A DNA stretch of 64,000 bases, taken from positions 186,001-250,000 of the forward strand of contig NZ_JXAG01000035.1 of assembly GCF_000814905.1 (NCBI RefSeq), in the 5' to 3' direction. The notes under the pieces are model-generated. The model did not search any database, had not been told where the DNA came from, and worked only from the letters and a program-made list of their open reading frames with translations. Of this stretch, positions 36,634-50,148 are shown piece after piece. Both the position numbers and the translations under genes were made by a program. Origin of the DNA: Enterobacter sp. Bisph1 (GTDB lineage Bacteria > Pseudomonadota > Gammaproteobacteria > Enterobacterales > Enterobacteriaceae). The stretch's first letter is position 1; each line of letters begins with the position of its first letter.

Positions 36634-37389
36634 ATGACTAATCTTGTATCGCTCGAAAATATTACCGTCACGTTTGGTCAAAGGCGCGTCTTGTCTGACA
36701 TTTCGTTAAATTTACGCACCGGTAAAATTTTAACGCTGTTAGGCCCTAATGGTGCCGGGAAATCGACGCTGGTGCGTGTGGTACTTGGGTTAGTAGCACC
36801 CGACACCGGTGTTATCAAGCGTGACCACGGGCTGCGTATCGGTTACGTCCCGCAAAAACTTCATCTCGACGCTACGCTGCCGCTAACGGTAGGACGCTTT
36901 ATGCGCTTGCGTCCAGGCACCCGTAAAGCTGATATTATTCCCGCGTTGAAACGTGTTCAGGCCGCGCATCTGGTAGATGCGCCGTTGCAAAAGCTTTCCG
37001 GTGGCGAAACCCAGCGCGTATTGCTGGCGCGCGCGCTGCTCAATAAGCCACAGTTGCTGGTGCTGGACGAACCTACTCAAGGCGTTGATGTTAACGGTCA
37101 GGTCGCACTCTATAATTTGATAGATCAGTTGCGTAAAGAGCTGGACTGCGCAGTACTGATGGTTTCCCACGATCTGCATCTGGTGATGGCCAAAACCGAT
37201 GAGGTGCTGTGCCTTAACCATCATATTTGCTGCTCCGGCACGCCGGAAGTGGTCTCTATGCATCCCGAATTTATCTCAATGTTCGGCCAACGCGGGGCGG
37301 AGCAGCTGGGGATTTATCGCCATAATCACAACCACCGCCACGACTTACAGGGTCGTATCGTGCTGCGCCAGGGTAATGGAAACTCATGA
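36634..37389 (+). CDS. znuC: Zinc ABC transporter ATPase ZnuC
   Basis: ZnuC powers high-affinity zinc import. The 251-residue protein has a Walker A motif (GPNGAGKST), the signature LSGGETQR, a Walker B ([10 protein letters not shown]) and the H-loop SHDLH. A histidine-rich C-terminus (RHNHNHRHD) is typical of ZnuC. The start MTNLVSLEN matches E. coli; the frame is open seven codons upstream within the operator. The stop overlaps the znuB start by 4 bp (ATGA). Confidence 0.97.
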   Translation: MTNLVSLENITVTFGQRRVLSDISLNLRTGKILTLLGPNGAGKSTLVRVVLGLVAPDTGVIKRDHGLRIGYVPQKLHLDATLPLTVGRFMRLRPGTRKADIIPALKRVQAAHLVDAPLQKLSGGETQRVLLARALLNKPQLLVLDEPTQGVDVNGQVALYNLIDQLRKELDCAVLMVSHDLHLVMAKTDEVLCLNHHICCSGTPEVVSMHPEFISMFGQRGAEQLGIYRHNHNHRHDLQGRIVLRQGNGNS

Positions 37390-38171
37390 TTGAATTGTTA
37401 TTTCCCGGCTGGTTAGCCGGGGTGATGCTCGCCTGCGCGGCGGGTCCGTTAGGTTCGTTTGTTGTCTGGCGGCGCATGTCCTATTTCGGCGATACCCTTG
37501 CGCACGCTTCCCTGTTGGGCGTCGCCTTTGGTTTACTGCTCGACGTCAATCCGTTTTATGCGGTGATCGCCGTTACGCTACTGCTGGCCACAGGCCTGGT
37601 TTGGCTGGAAAAACGTCCGCACCTGGCGATAGACACCTTGCTGGGTATTATGGCGCACAGCGCACTCTCACTTGGCCTGGTCGTGGTCAGCCTGATGTCG
37701 AATATTCGTGTCGATTTAATGGCGTATTTATTTGGCGATTTACTGGCCGTGACGCCAGACGATTTAGTGGCGATTGCCCTGGGCGTTATCGTCGTAATGG
37801 GGATCTTGTTCTGGCAATGGCGCAATCTGTTGTCGATGACCGTCAGCCCGGAATTGGCCTTTGTCGACGGCGTAAAACTGCAACGCGTGAAATTACTGCT
37901 GATGCTGGTGACGGCGCTGACCATTGGCGTGGCGATGAAATTTGTCGGAGCCTTAATCATTACTTCACTGCTGATTATTCCTGCGGCAACAGCGCGACGC
38001 TTTGCGCGCACGCCTGAGCAGATGGCGGCTATTGCGGTAGGGATTGGGATGATTGCCGTCACCGGCGGGCTGACGTTTTCAGCGTTTTATGACACGCCTG
38101 CAGGTCCATCCGTGGTGCTGTGCGCGGCGCTGCTGTTTATCTTCAGTATGTTGAAAAAACCCGCCAGCTAA
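37386..38171 (+). CDS. znuB: Zinc ABC transporter permease ZnuB
   Basis: ZnuB forms the inner-membrane channel of the ZnuABC importer. The 261-residue protein has about eight transmembrane segments of the ABC-3 permease family, with the conserved [13 protein letters not shown] near residue 35 and [17 protein letters not shown] near 185. Length equals E. coli ZnuB. It is translationally coupled to znuC. Confidence 0.97.
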   Translation: MIELLFPGWLAGVMLACAAGPLGSFVVWRRMSYFGDTLAHASLLGVAFGLLLDVNPFYAVIAVTLLLATGLVWLEKRPHLAIDTLLGIMAHSALSLGLVVVSLMSNIRVDLMAYLFGDLLAVTPDDLVAIALGVIVVMGILFWQWRNLLSMTVSPELAFVDGVKLQRVKLLLMLVTALTIGVAMKFVGALIITSLLIIPAATARRFARTPEQMAAIAVGIGMIAVTGGLTFSAFYDTPAGPSVVLCAALLFIFSMLKKPAS

Positions 38172-38178
38172 TGCGAAA

Positions 38179-38202
38179 GGCCGGAAGCAGATGCTTCCGG
38201 CC
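38179..38202. terminator. Hairpin between znuB and ruvB
   Basis: A perfect 10-bp stem GGCCGGAAGC/GCTTCCGGCC with loop AGAT lies between two convergent genes. Neither side has a T-run, so it is a weak or Rho-assisted terminator. Confidence 0.55.
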
Positions 38203-38209
38203 CGTTAAT

Positions 38210-39223
<1,014 letters not shown>

Positions 39224-39228
39224 CTACC

Positions 39229-39840
39229 TCACAACGCCGCGCGTAGCGCTTCACGGATCAGGGTTTCACTACTGGCATCCGGACGCGCGAGTTTACTTAT
39301 CATCCGGCTGGCTTCCTGAGGTTTATAGCCCAGCGCCACCAGCGCGGCAACAGCTTCTTGTTCTGCATCATCCGCCGCCGGACTTGCCGGAGACGTCAGC
39401 ACCAAATCCGCCGCCGGCGTAAACAGATCGCCATGCAAACCTTTAAAGCGGTCTTTCATCTCGACAATTAAACGCTCGGCGGTTTTTTTACCGATACCCG
39501 GCAGTTTGATCAGCGCAGCGGGATCTTCACGCTCAACGGCGTTAACAAATTGCGCTGCCGACATGCCAGACAAAATCGCCAGCGCCAGTTTTGGCCCAAC
39601 GCCATTGGTTTTGATTAGCTCACGAAACAGCGTGCGCTCCTGCTTGTTATTAAAACCGTATAACAGCTGCGCGTCTTCGCGAACGACAAACTGCGTAAAC
39701 ACAACCGCTTCTTTACCCGCTTCCGGGAGTTCATAAAAGCAGGTCATCGGCATATGCACTTCATATCCCACGCCCCCCACTTCCAGCAGCACCAACGGGG
39801 GTTGTTTTTCTACAATAATGCCTCTGAGTCTGCCTATCAC
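39229..39840 (-). CDS. ruvA: Holliday junction binding protein RuvA
   Basis: RuvA tetramers hold the four-way junction and load RuvB. The 203-residue protein has an N-terminal OB domain and two helix-hairpin-helix motifs ([12 protein letters not shown] and [11 protein letters not shown]). A C-terminal RuvB-contact domain ends EALRAAL. A GTG start at 39840 preceded by CAGGAG is chosen; it gives the E. coli length. The frame is open 28 codons upstream across the LexA box. Confidence 0.96.
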   Translation of the reverse strand: MIGRLRGIIVEKQPPLVLLEVGGVGYEVHMPMTCFYELPEAGKEAVVFTQFVVREDAQLLYGFNNKQERTLFRELIKTNGVGPKLALAILSGMSAAQFVNAVEREDPAALIKLPGIGKKTAERLIVEMKDRFKGLHGDLFTPAADLVLTSPASPAADDAEQEAVAALVALGYKPQEASRMISKLARPDASSETLIREALRAAL

Positions 39841-39893
39841 GTGACGCTCCTGCGCTAAGGGCTTAAACGGTAATGCCGTATGATAAAAAAAGG

Positions 39894-39909
39894 CTGGATA
39901 GATATCCAG
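39894..39909. promoter_or_regulatory. LexA (SOS) box of ruvAB
   Basis: CTGGATAGATATCCAG, read on the minus strand as CTGGATATCTATCCAG, equals the E. coli ruvA SOS box core. It is 54 bp upstream of the ruvA start. Confidence 0.9.
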
Positions 39910-39950
39910 CCGAATATACAGCAAAACTCGAGGGCGGTTCAGGAATTCTA

Positions 39951-40820
39951 CTACCAGGCCGCATCCGCCAGATCCGTCAGTAAATCCCGCTCGACAGGTT
40001 GCCAGCCTAAAATCTCCTGCGTTTGCTTGCTTGACGCCGCCATGTCTGCCGCTGCAAAGGTGGCGAACCAGCCAAAATGGTCCACATCACGGCTTTCGGC
40101 GGGCAAACCCAGCTTGTTACCGATAGCAATGGCAATTTCGCGCATGGCGATCCCCTCTTCCGCTACCGCATGATAGACCGCTTGTGTGACACCACTTTCC
40201 AGCGCCAGCCGGTAAACCTTCGCCGCATCGAGGCGGTGCACCGCTGCCCAACGGTTGTTTCCCTCTCCCGGCCAGGCCGAAACGCCGGTCTCTTTCGCCA
40301 GAGCGATTAAAAACGGGATAAAACCGTGGTCGCCTACACCATGCACCGTCGGTGGCAGACGCACGCTGGCGGCGCGTACACCCCTGGCTACCAGCGCCTG
40401 TGCCGTCTGTTCCGAACGGCGCAGGAAATCGGCCCTGCTGGCGGGTTTATCCCGCTCCGTCGCCAGGCGCCCCTCGGCAATTCGTGCGAGGCCTGAAGTG
40501 ACCAGCAGCGGACGCTGGCTACCCGCCAGCGCTTCGCCCATCACTTCTATCGCGCGGCTATCTTGCAGACAACTGTCTGCGAAGCGGGAAAAATCGTGGT
40601 TGAAAGCGGTATGGATCACCGCGTCTGCCCGTGAGGCCGCGTCGAATAACAGGTGATGGTCGTCCAGCGTTCCGCTAACTACCTCTCCCCCGGCGGCGAT
40701 CAGCGCCTGCGCTTTATGCGCATCGCGTGCCAGGCCCGTGACTTTATGCCCGGCGGCGATAAGATCCGCCGCTACCTTTGCGCCGACCCATCCGGTCGCG
40801 CCCGTCAGAAAAACCTGCAT
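39951..40820 (-). CDS. NAD(P)-dependent short-chain dehydrogenase/reductase family protein
   Basis: This 289-residue protein is an extended (or atypical) SDR. It has an N-terminal dinucleotide-binding motif TGATGWVG (residues 7-14). The usual YxxxK of classical SDRs is not evident; the family around [16 protein letters not shown] and [18 protein letters not shown] resembles NAD-dependent epimerase/dehydratase-type reductases. The substrate is unknown. It occupies the position of yebB in E. coli, between ruvA and ruvC. It is divergent from an XRE/MmyB-type regulator, which likely controls it. Confidence 0.8.
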   Translation of the reverse strand: MQVFLTGATGWVGAKVAADLIAAGHKVTGLARDAHKAQALIAAGGEVVSGTLDDHHLLFDAASRADAVIHTAFNHDFSRFADSCLQDSRAIEVMGEALAGSQRPLLVTSGLARIAEGRLATERDKPASRADFLRRSEQTAQALVARGVRAASVRLPPTVHGVGDHGFIPFLIALAKETGVSAWPGEGNNRWAAVHRLDAAKVYRLALESGVTQAVYHAVAEEGIAMREIAIAIGNKLGLPAESRDVDHFGWFATFAAADMAASSKQTQEILGWQPVERDLLTDLADAAW

Positions 40821-40915
40821 GCGTGTGCCTCCTGAAGTTGACTCGCGCTGTTATCCTGATAAATATCCGTTGAGGTGAAAAGTAGTGACGTTATCGGGGT
40901 ATAAGGACTAACAGG

Positions 40916-41749
40916 ATGCAGAGCGCAACGCAGTCAAACGATCTGGGCAGTTACCTGAAATCACGCCGGGCGCAGCTTGATCCCGGCGCGCTGGGTTTTC
41001 ATACCGCGCGGCGCCGCACGCCGGGGCTGCGTCGTGAAGAGGTCGCGCATCTGGCCTGCATTAGCGCAACCTGGTACACCTGGCTTGAACAAGGTCGCGG
41101 CGGTACACCTTCGGCACCGGTGCTGGAGAGAATTTGTCAGGCGCTACGCCTGACGGGGCACGAACGCGAACATCTCTTTCACCTGGCCTTAGGCCGTGCG
41201 CCTGGTGTGCAGCCGCTGGCAAAAGGTACGGTGACGGAACGGCTGCAAAAGGTGCTGGACTGTATGCCGTTGAGCCCGGCGATGATCCGTAACGCCACCT
41301 GGGATGTGCTGGCATGGAACAAAGCCGCAACGGTCGTGCTGTCTGATTACCCCAATCAGCCCGCCCGCGAGCGGAATATTTTGCGGCGTATTTTTCTCCA
41401 TCCGCAGGCGCGCGCCGCGCAGGCCGACTGGCATGCGCTGGCCCGTTTTCTGGTCGCCGCCTTTCGCGCCGATGCTACCCGTGCGGGCGCAAGCGCTGAG
41501 ATTCGCCCGCTGGTGGAGGAACTCAGCGCGGCTTCGCCTGAGTTTGCCGAGCTGTGGGGCAATAACGATGTTGAGGTAATGGGAGAAGGCACCAAAATTC
41601 TGCTGCATGGCGCAGTGGGTCGACTGTCGCTGGAGTATTCAAGTTTTTGCGTGGAGGGCCAGCCGGATCTGACGATGGTGGTTTATAACCCTTCGACGCA
41701 AGAAGATGCGGGTAAAATCGGCTCGTTATTAGAAAAAAGCGCCGGTTAA
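40916..41749 (+). CDS. XRE-family regulator with MmyB-like ligand-binding domain
   Basis: This 277-residue regulator has an N-terminal Cro/C1-type helix-turn-helix (residues 10-85; the family hallmark RRRTPGLRREEVAHLACIS is present). An MmyB-like C-terminal domain follows (about 110-270, with WDVLAWNKAA and ILRRIFLHP). Such proteins are typically encoded beside a divergent oxidoreductase gene and are thought to sense a small, perhaps lipid-like, ligand. The neighbour here is an SDR gene, 95 bp away. The 3' end overlaps a terminator shared with ruvC. It is absent from this place in E. coli. Confidence 0.85.
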   Translation: MQSATQSNDLGSYLKSRRAQLDPGALGFHTARRRTPGLRREEVAHLACISATWYTWLEQGRGGTPSAPVLERICQALRLTGHEREHLFHLALGRAPGVQPLAKGTVTERLQKVLDCMPLSPAMIRNATWDVLAWNKAATVVLSDYPNQPARERNILRRIFLHPQARAAQADWHALARFLVAAFRADATRAGASAEIRPLVEELSAASPEFAELWGNNDVEVMGEGTKILLHGAVGRLSLEYSSFCVEGQPDLTMVVYNPSTQEDAGKIGSLLEKSAG

Positions 41750-41760
41750 CCGGCGCTTTT
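41735..41760. terminator. Bidirectional terminator between the XRE regulator and ruvC
   Basis: A perfect 11-bp stem AAAAGCGCCGG/CCGGCGCTTTT with loop TTAA starts just before the regulator's stop codon and ends at the ruvC stop. It has A and T runs on both sides and serves both convergent genes. Confidence 0.92.
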
Positions 41761-42281
41761 TAGCGTAATCGCCCGCGCGCCAGGTTGAGCCGCGAGCTGC
41801 TCACCTGCAGGGCATTCTGACTGACATGGCAATGGGTAATGGCGATAGCCAGCGCATCGGCGGCATCCGCCTGCGGATTCGCCGGCAGTTTCAGCAAGGT
41901 TCGCACCATATGCTGCACCTGCGCTTTTTCCGCGCTACCAATCCCGACCACCGTCTGTTTGACCTGCCGTGCAGCATATTCAAACACCGGTAAGTCCTGA
42001 TTGACGGCAGCGACAATCGCCACGCCGCGCGCCTGCCCCAGCTTCAACGCTGAATCGGCATTTTTCGCCATAAAGACCTGCTCAATGGCGAAAAAATCCG
42101 GCTGAAACTGGGTGATGATCTCCGTCACGCCTGCGTAAATCAGCTTCAGACGCGACGGTAAATCCTCCACTTTGGTACGGATACAGCCGCTGCCCAGATA
42201 GGTCAGCAGCCGTCCCGTCTGGCGGATCACGCCGTAACCGGTCACGCGCGAACCCGGATCGATACCGAGAATAATCGCCAT
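41760..42281 (-). CDS. ruvC: Holliday junction resolvase RuvC
   Basis: RuvC cuts Holliday junctions symmetrically after RuvAB migration. The 173-residue protein has the RNase H-like acidic active site: IDPGSRVTG (Asp7), FAIEQVF (Glu about 66), and [11 protein letters not shown] with Asp138 and Asp141 near the C-terminus. Length equals E. coli RuvC. It is downstream of yebC by 37 bp and no longer adjacent to ruvAB because of the inserted SDR/regulator pair. Confidence 0.97.
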   Translation of the reverse strand: MAIILGIDPGSRVTGYGVIRQTGRLLTYLGSGCIRTKVEDLPSRLKLIYAGVTEIITQFQPDFFAIEQVFMAKNADSALKLGQARGVAIVAAVNQDLPVFEYAARQVKQTVVGIGSAEKAQVQHMVRTLLKLPANPQADAADALAIAITHCHVSQNALQVSSSRLNLARGRLR

Positions 42282-42318
42282 TATGCGTCTCCGGTTAAAA
42301 ACGGCTCAGGCAACGACA

Positions 42319-43059
42319 TTACAGCGTCGCCGCAACCTCATCAGAGATCTCGCCGTTGTGATAAACCTCTTGCACGTCGTCGCAATCTTCCAGCATATCG
42401 ATCAGACGCAGCAATTTAGGTGCCGTTTCTGCATCCATGTCCGCTTTGGTGGACGGGATCATGGAGACTTCGGCATTGTCGGCTTTCAGACCGGCGGCTT
42501 CGAGCGCGTCACGCACCGTGCCCATCTCTTCCCACGCAGTATAAACGTCGATTGCGCCGTCATCGAAGGTCACCACATCTTCCGCACCCGCTTCCAGCGC
42601 GGCTTCCATAATGGTGTCTTCATCACCCGCTTCAAAGGAGATGACGCCTTTTTTGCTGAACAGATAGGCTACAGAACCGTCGGTGCCGAGGTTACCGCCG
42701 CATTTGCTGAATGCATGACGTACTTCCGCTACGGTACGGTTGCGGTTGTCACTCAGACACTCCACCATTACCGCCGTGCCGCCAGGGCCGTAACCTTCAT
42801 AAATGATGGTTTCCATGTTCGCGTCATCATCGCCGCCGACACCACGCGCGATAGCACGGTTTAAGGTGTCGCGGGTCATGTTGTTGGACAGCGCTTTATC
42901 CACCGCTGCGCGCAGACGCGGGTTGGACGCGATGTCGCCGCCGCCGAGACGGGCTGCCGTCACCAGTTCGCGAATAATTTTGGTAAAGATCTTACCGCGT
43001 TTGGCATCCTGTGCCGCTTTGCGGTGTTTGGTGTTGGCCCATTTACTATGACCTGCCAT
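42319..43059 (-). CDS. yebC: YebC/TACO1 family protein
   Basis: YebC-family proteins were long annotated as transcription regulators; TACO1/YebC members are now linked to translation, relieving ribosome stalls. The 246-residue protein starts [14 protein letters not shown] and shows [23 protein letters not shown], the family signature. Length equals E. coli YebC. The frame is open 22 codons upstream but the family start is preferred. It lies in an aspS-nudB-yebC-ruvC order. Confidence 0.93.
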   Translation of the reverse strand: MAGHSKWANTKHRKAAQDAKRGKIFTKIIRELVTAARLGGGDIASNPRLRAAVDKALSNNMTRDTLNRAIARGVGGDDDANMETIIYEGYGPGGTAVMVECLSDNRNRTVAEVRHAFSKCGGNLGTDGSVAYLFSKKGVISFEAGDEDTIMEAALEAGAEDVVTFDDGAIDVYTAWEEMGTVRDALEAAGLKADNAEVSMIPSTKADMDAETAPKLLRLIDMLEDCDDVQEVYHNGEISDEVAATL

Positions 43060-43197
43060 AAAAAACTCTCCAATAAAGCCTTTTTCTGCAGCCTTCCAGC
43101 ATCCGTTCGGGGCTCCCTTGCACACCCGCCGCTTAGAATATAAGCGCGGATGATGTCCGGGATTGCCACCGCCTGGGCACTGAAATTTTGCGGAAAA

Positions 43198-43641
43198 TCA
43201 GTCGGCGTTAATAACAAATTCTTCAATCGCCTGCCGGTTGCTCCACGACTTGGTTAATGCCGCCGCTGCAGGGGCATCAAGCCAGCGGTAGGCCAGATGT
43301 TCAGAGAAAACGATCTGGCGCTCATGGGGCAGCGCAAGACAAAACCACGATTCGGTGTTGTGCGTAACGCCCGGCGCATAGCGATGACGTAAATGACTAA
43401 ATATTTCAAACTCCACCGTGCGCTGACAGTCGACTAAGGCCAGTTGCTCAAGCGCAACATCAATGTCGACCTCTTCCTTTACTTCACGCATGGCGGCTTG
43501 CGACGCGCTTTCCCCCGGTTCAAGGCTGCCGGTGACCGACTGCCAAAATTCAGTATCATCGCGTCGCTGTAACATCAGCACCCGTTTCGTGTCCTCGGCA
43601 TAAATCACCACCAGCACGGAAACGGGATGCTTAAAGGCCAT
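43198..43641 (-). CDS. nudB: Dihydroneopterin triphosphate diphosphatase NudB
   Basis: NudB removes pyrophosphate from dihydroneopterin triphosphate in folate synthesis. The 147-residue Nudix protein has the box GSLEPGESASQAAMREV followed by KEEVDI (residues about 39-61), with all canonical Gly, Glu and Arg residues. It is slightly shorter than E. coli NudB (150). It starts 1 bp after the aspS stop, so the two are co-transcribed and probably coupled. Confidence 0.95.
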   Translation of the reverse strand: MAFKHPVSVLVVIYAEDTKRVLMLQRRDDTEFWQSVTGSLEPGESASQAAMREVKEEVDIDVALEQLALVDCQRTVEFEIFSHLRHRYAPGVTHNTESWFCLALPHERQIVFSEHLAYRWLDAPAAAALTKSWSNRQAIEEFVINAD

Positions 43642-43642
43642 C

Positions 43643-45421
43643 TTATTTATTCTCCGGCGTCTCTTTTTTGACCACGGAAATACTCAGTTCAGCCAGTGAA
43701 GCCGGGTTAGCGAAGCTCGGCGCTTCCGTCAGCAGACAGGCCGCCGCCGTAGTTTTCGGGAAGGCGATAACGTCACGGATATTGTCGGTGCCGGTCAGCA
43801 GCATGGTCAGACGATCCAGACCAAATGCCAGGCCCGCATGAGGCGGCGTACCGTATTTCAGCGCATCAAGCAGGAAGCCGAATTTCTCGCGCTGTTCCTG
43901 TTCAGTAATGCCCAGAATGCCAAACACCGTCTGCTGCATTTCGCCGCTATGAATACGCACCGAACCACCGCCGACTTCATAGCCGTTAATCACCATATCG
44001 TATGCGTTGGCCACGGCCTCTTCCGGCGCGGCTTTCAGCTCGCTCGCGGTCATGTCTTTCGGCGAGGTGAACGGATGGTGCATCGCAGTCAGACCGCCTT
44101 CACCGTCGTCTTCAAACATCGGGAAGTCAATCACCCACAGCGGCGCCCATTTCCCTTCGTCCGTCAGATTCAGGTCTTTGCCCAGCTTCAGACGCAGCGC
44201 GCCCAGCGCATCGGCAACGACTTTTTTGTTATCCGCGCCGAAGAAGATCATGTCGCCATCCTGCGCGCCGGTGCGCTCGAGGATCGCGCTCACGATGTCG
44301 GCATTGAGGAACTTCGCCACCGGGCTGGTAATACCTTCAAGGCCTTTCGCCGCTTCATTGACTTTAATGTAAGCCAGGCCTTTCGCCCCGTAAATTTCGA
44401 TAAACTTGCCGTAGTCGTCAATCTGTTTACGGCTAAGTTGTGCGCCACCTGGCACACGCAGTGCGGCAACGCGGCCTTTCGCATCGTTTGCCGGACCGGA
44501 GAAGACTTTAAACTCGACCGCTTTCAGCAGATCGGCCACGTCCACCAGCTCCATCGGGTTACGCAGATCCGGCTTATCGGAGCCGTAGCGACGCTCCGCT
44601 TCGGCGAAGGTCATTACCGGGAAGTCGCCGAGATCGACGCCGCGAATCTCCTGCCACAGTTCACGTACCAGCGTTTCCATCACTTCACGCACCTGCGGCG
44701 CGGTCATAAATGACGTTTCCACATCGATCTGGGTAAATTCCGGCTGGCGGTCAGCGCGCAGGTCTTCGTCGCGGAAACATTTAACTATCTGATAGTAACG
44801 ATCAAAACCGGACATCATCAGCAGCTGTTTAAACAGCTGAGGTGACTGCGGCAGCGCGTAAAACTTACCTTTATGTACGCGGGAAGGCACAAGGTAATCA
44901 CGCGCACCTTCCGGCGTCGCTTTAGTCAGCATCGGCGTTTCGATATCGAGGAAGCCGTGATCGTCCATAAAACGGCGCACAAAGCTGGTGATTTTCGCGC
45001 GGGTTTTCAGGCGCTGGGCCATTTCCGGGCGACGCAAGTCGAGGTAGCGATATTTCAGGCGCGCTTCTTCGGTATTAACATGGTTGGAGTCAAGGGGCAG
45101 CACATCTGAGCGGTTAATGATATTCAGCTCGGTCGCGAACACTTCCACTTCACCGGTAGCCATATCTTTGTTGATGTTTTTGCCATCGCGAGCACGTACG
45201 GTACCGGTGATTTGAATGCAGAACTCATTACGCAGTTCAGAGGCGAGCTGGAACGCATCCTGACGGTCCGGGTCGAAAAACACCTGCACGATACCTTCAC
45301 GATCGCGCATATCAATAAAGATAAGGCTACCGAGGTCACGACGACGGTTGACCCACCCACAAAGCGTTACTTGCTGTCCAACATGGGACTGATTGAGCTG
45401 CCCGCAATATACTGTACGCAT
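43643..45421 (-). CDS. aspS: Aspartyl-tRNA synthetase AspS
   Basis: AspS charges tRNA-Asp. The 592-residue class II synthetase has an N-terminal OB-fold anticodon-binding domain (about 1-105), motif 2 ([18 protein letters not shown]), an inserted GAD domain (about 290-420) and motif 3 (GLAFGLDRL). Length is near E. coli (590). It heads the aspS-nudB-yebC-ruvC block. Confidence 0.98.
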   Translation of the reverse strand: MRTVYCGQLNQSHVGQQVTLCGWVNRRRDLGSLIFIDMRDREGIVQVFFDPDRQDAFQLASELRNEFCIQITGTVRARDGKNINKDMATGEVEVFATELNIINRSDVLPLDSNHVNTEEARLKYRYLDLRRPEMAQRLKTRAKITSFVRRFMDDHGFLDIETPMLTKATPEGARDYLVPSRVHKGKFYALPQSPQLFKQLLMMSGFDRYYQIVKCFRDEDLRADRQPEFTQIDVETSFMTAPQVREVMETLVRELWQEIRGVDLGDFPVMTFAEAERRYGSDKPDLRNPMELVDVADLLKAVEFKVFSGPANDAKGRVAALRVPGGAQLSRKQIDDYGKFIEIYGAKGLAYIKVNEAAKGLEGITSPVAKFLNADIVSAILERTGAQDGDMIFFGADNKKVVADALGALRLKLGKDLNLTDEGKWAPLWVIDFPMFEDDGEGGLTAMHHPFTSPKDMTASELKAAPEEAVANAYDMVINGYEVGGGSVRIHSGEMQQTVFGILGITEQEQREKFGFLLDALKYGTPPHAGLAFGLDRLTMLLTGTDNIRDVIAFPKTTAAACLLTEAPSFANPASLAELSISVVKKETPENK

Positions 45422-45684
45422 GAGATATCCCTTGAATTAGCTGCGCGCGACCCGCCGCCTGCGGGGCAGGCACTTCGGTGGCAGCAATTTTCGTATGTCA
45501 CAACTGGATGAAAAAAGGGGGCTATTATACTGGAAATTCTCACTGACGATAAGCCCGCGACGGTTCGTACGCGCGTTTGCTGCGCGCTTATTGCGCATTC
45601 TCACAAAATTTAACAAAATTTCTCAACGGACCCGGCACGCATCACGCGTAAGGTATCCCAACTTTTCATTTTTCAGGAGTTCAT

Positions 45685-46251
45685 ATGCTTAAGCTTGATG
45701 CGCAGAAGACCGCACTGGTGGTGATCGATTTACAGGAAGGCATTCTGCCTTTCGCTGGCGGCCCGCACACGGCGCAACAGGTGGTCGATCGCGCCGCGAA
45801 ACTTGCTGAAAAATTCCGCGCCAACGGTGCACCGGTGATTCTGGTACGCGTCGGCTGGTCCGCTGATTTTACCGAAGCGCTAAAACAGCCTGTCGATGTC
45901 GCGACAGGCGGCCATAGCCTGCCGGACAACTGGTGGGTTTACCCGCAGGCACTGGGCAAACAAGAGAGCGATATCGAAATCACTAAACGCCAGTGGGGCG
46001 CGTTTTATGGCACCGATCTGGAACTGCAGCTGCGCCGTCGCGGCATCGACACCATTGTGCTGTGCGGTATTTCCACCAATATCGGCGTCGAATCCACCGC
46101 GCGTAACGCCTGGGAGCTTGGTTTCTCGCTGGTGATTGCCGAAGATGCCTGCAGCGCCGGCAGCAGCGAACAGCACACCGGGAGCATGACGTATATCTTC
46201 CCGCGTATCGGTCGCGTGCGCAGCACGGACGAGATCCTTAGCGCGTTATGA
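45685..46251 (+). CDS. yecD: Isochorismatase-family hydrolase YecD
   Basis: YecD is a cysteine hydrolase of the isochorismatase superfamily with unknown substrate. The 188-residue protein shows the catalytic Asp ([11 protein letters not shown]), a Lys region ([13 protein letters not shown]) and the nucleophile Cys ([17 protein letters not shown]). Length equals E. coli YecD. It has a strong CAGGAG ribosome site. The end overlaps yecE by 4 bp. Confidence 0.93.
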   Translation: MLKLDAQKTALVVIDLQEGILPFAGGPHTAQQVVDRAAKLAEKFRANGAPVILVRVGWSADFTEALKQPVDVATGGHSLPDNWWVYPQALGKQESDIEITKRQWGAFYGTDLELQLRRRGIDTIVLCGISTNIGVESTARNAWELGFSLVIAEDACSAGSSEQHTGSMTYIFPRIGRVRSTDEILSAL

Positions 46252-47066
46252 TCTATATCGGCCTGCCGCAATGGTCGCACCCGAAATGGGTGCGCCTTGG
46301 CATCAGCAGCCTGGAAGAGTACGCCCGTCACTTTAACTGTGTCGAGGGCAATACCACCCTTTACGCTTTGCCGAAAGCAGAAATCGTTACGCGCTGGCGG
46401 GAGCAGACAACGGATAATTTCCGCTTCTGCTTTAAATTTCCCGCCACCATTTCCCACCAGGCGGGGCTACGTGACTGTCGCGATTTGACCACGGAGTTTT
46501 TTGATCGCTTATCGCCGCTGGCCAACCGTATAGGCCAGTACTGGCTGCAGCTGCCGGCCACCTTTTCCCCGGCCGACCTCCCTGCCCTGTGGGCGTTTCT
46601 CGACGCGCTGCCTAATGATTTCACCTACGGCGTTGAAGTGCGCCATCCGCTTTTTTTCGCCAAAGGCGAAGAGGAAAAAGCCCTTAATCAGGGATTGCAT
46701 GCGCGCGGCGTGAACCGCGTGATCCTTGACAGCCGACCGGTGCACAGCGCTATCGCACGCAGTAAAGCGGTGATTGAGGCGCAGCAGCAAAAGCCGAAAG
46801 TGCCGGTGCACGCTCTTGTTACCGCGCAGGATCCGCTGGTGCGTTTTATCGGTAGCGACAATATGGAACAAAATCGCCAGCTGTTTGCCGTCTGGCTGGA
46901 AAAACTGCCGCTGTGGGAACACACCGCCACGCCATGGCTATTTTTACATACCCCCGATCTCGCCCAGGCACCGGAACTGGTGCAAACTCTATGGCCGGAT
47001 TTGCAGAAAGCCTTACCGGGCGTTGGCCCTGTCCCTGCGCTGCCGCAGCAATCTTCTCTTTTCTGA
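46248..47066 (+). CDS. yecE: DUF72 family protein YecE
   Basis: YecE is a TIM-barrel DUF72 protein of unknown function. The 272-residue product begins [14 protein letters not shown] and carries family motifs [14 protein letters not shown] and FKFPATISH. Length equals E. coli YecE. It overlaps yecD by 4 bp (ATGA), implying translational coupling and perhaps a shared pathway. Confidence 0.92.
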   Translation: MIYIGLPQWSHPKWVRLGISSLEEYARHFNCVEGNTTLYALPKAEIVTRWREQTTDNFRFCFKFPATISHQAGLRDCRDLTTEFFDRLSPLANRIGQYWLQLPATFSPADLPALWAFLDALPNDFTYGVEVRHPLFFAKGEEEKALNQGLHARGVNRVILDSRPVHSAIARSKAVIEAQQQKPKVPVHALVTAQDPLVRFIGSDNMEQNRQLFAVWLEKLPLWEHTATPWLFLHTPDLAQAPELVQTLWPDLQKALPGVGPVPALPQQSSLF

Positions 47067-47118
47067 GCGAAACACCTATCATTGTTAAGCGGTCTCCAGA
47101 GCCTTAAAGGGAGTTAGT

Positions 47119-47514
47119 ATGGTTAGCGCGCTTTATGCCGTGCTGGGTGCAATGTTACTGATCAAATTTTCGTTTGACGTTATTCGCCTGCGTACGCAAT
47201 ACCGCGTCAGCTACGGCGATGGCGGTTTTAGCGAGCTGCAAAGCGCGATACGCATTCACGGTAATGCGGTGGAATACCTTCCTGTTGCTCTTATCCTGAT
47301 GCTGTTTATGGAGATGGATGGCGCGCAGACCTGGCTGGTGCATGTTTGCGGGGTGCTGCTGATCGCCGGTCGCCTGATGCATTATTACGGCTTTCATCAC
47401 CGCCTGATCCGCTGGCGTCGTTCCGGTATGGGCGCAACCTTCTGTTCGCTGCTGCTGATGGTGCTGGCGAATCTGTGGTATATGCCCTGGGAGTTGGTTT
47501 TCTCCGTGCATTAG
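47119..47514 (+). CDS. yecN: MAPEG family membrane protein YecN
   Basis: YecN belongs to the MAPEG family of small membrane proteins, which includes glutathione-dependent enzymes. The 131-residue protein has four hydrophobic helices; the first loop has IHGNAVEYLPVALIL, the family signature. Length equals E. coli YecN. It lies between yecE and cmoA on the same strand. Activity is untested and inferred only from family. Confidence 0.92.
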   Translation: MVSALYAVLGAMLLIKFSFDVIRLRTQYRVSYGDGGFSELQSAIRIHGNAVEYLPVALILMLFMEMDGAQTWLVHVCGVLLIAGRLMHYYGFHHRLIRWRRSGMGATFCSLLLMVLANLWYMPWELVFSVH

Positions 47515-49262
<1,748 letters not shown>

Positions 49263-49264
49263 GA

Positions 49265-49296
49265 CAAAAAAAGGCCCCTGTTAATGGCAGGGGCCT
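49265..49296 (-). terminator. Terminator of cutC
   Basis: A perfect 9-bp stem AGGCCCCTG/CAGGGGCCT is followed on the minus strand by T7. It lies between convergent cmoB and cutC and acts mainly on cutC. Confidence 0.87.
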
Positions 49297-49344
49297 GGTA
49301 CAAACAAGCATCATATTGGGCGACATGATGCGCGGTAAAAACTG

Positions 49345-50088
49345 TTACGGGCGACGGCGCAAAATTTGCTCTTTCATCACCGCCACCGCGTCACCATCTA
49401 CACCGTAGCGGGCATATTCATCCGCCGTTGCATCTGATGACATCGATAATCCTGGATTGCGATAGCGCATCGGCGATGCGGTCCAGCGACCCGCCGAGCT
49501 ATGCACCTCTTTAATTCCCGCATCAAGAAACATGTCGAGGTTCTGCGGACGCACACCTGCGCCGGCCATAATGATTGGAACACCCGATCGGCTATTTAGT
49601 TCCCTAATAAATGAAAGTCCTTTTTCCGCCGACGATTGCTGCCCGGAAGTAAGCACGCGGCTTACCCCTAATTCCGCTAAGGTATCAAACACCTGTAGCG
49701 GATGTGCGCACATATCGAAAGCACGATGAAAAGTCACCGCCATTCCCTGCGCGACCTGCATAATCTCCTTCATGCGGGCACGATCAACCTCGCCGTCCTC
49801 CGTTAGCACGCCGGTGACCAGCCCTGGAAAACCCAGTTCACGCAGCGCAGTGATATCCTCCAGCATGGCGGCGAACTCATCGGCGCGATAGCAAAAATCG
49901 CCGCCGCGCGGGCGCACGATCGGATGAACCGGAATACTTACTGCCTGACGAATGGCCTTTAACGCACCGAAGGACGGGGTTAAACCGCCCTCTTTCGGCG
50001 CAGCGCAAAATTCAATGCGATCGGCGCCGCGTTGTTCGGCAATCACCGCGTCATCGACCCCGTAACAACAAATTTCCAGTAATGCCAT
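49345..50088 (-). CDS. cutC: CutC family protein
   Basis: CutC is a TIM-barrel protein historically linked with copper tolerance; the phenotype in E. coli has since been attributed to a neighbouring RNA, so its true function is open. The 247-residue product has [20 protein letters not shown] and [15 protein letters not shown]. It is one residue shorter than E. coli CutC. It follows yecM by about 60 bp on the same strand. Confidence 0.93.
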   Translation of the reverse strand: MALLEICCYGVDDAVIAEQRGADRIEFCAAPKEGGLTPSFGALKAIRQAVSIPVHPIVRPRGGDFCYRADEFAAMLEDITALRELGFPGLVTGVLTEDGEVDRARMKEIMQVAQGMAVTFHRAFDMCAHPLQVFDTLAELGVSRVLTSGQQSSAEKGLSFIRELNSRSGVPIIMAGAGVRPQNLDMFLDAGIKEVHSSAGRWTASPMRYRNPGLSMSSDATADEYARYGVDGDAVAVMKEQILRRRP

Positions 50089-50148
50089 TTCATCTCCCTC
50101 TGTCTATTCAGCAACGGCTTTGCACGTATGCATTTACAGCAGCGGACT

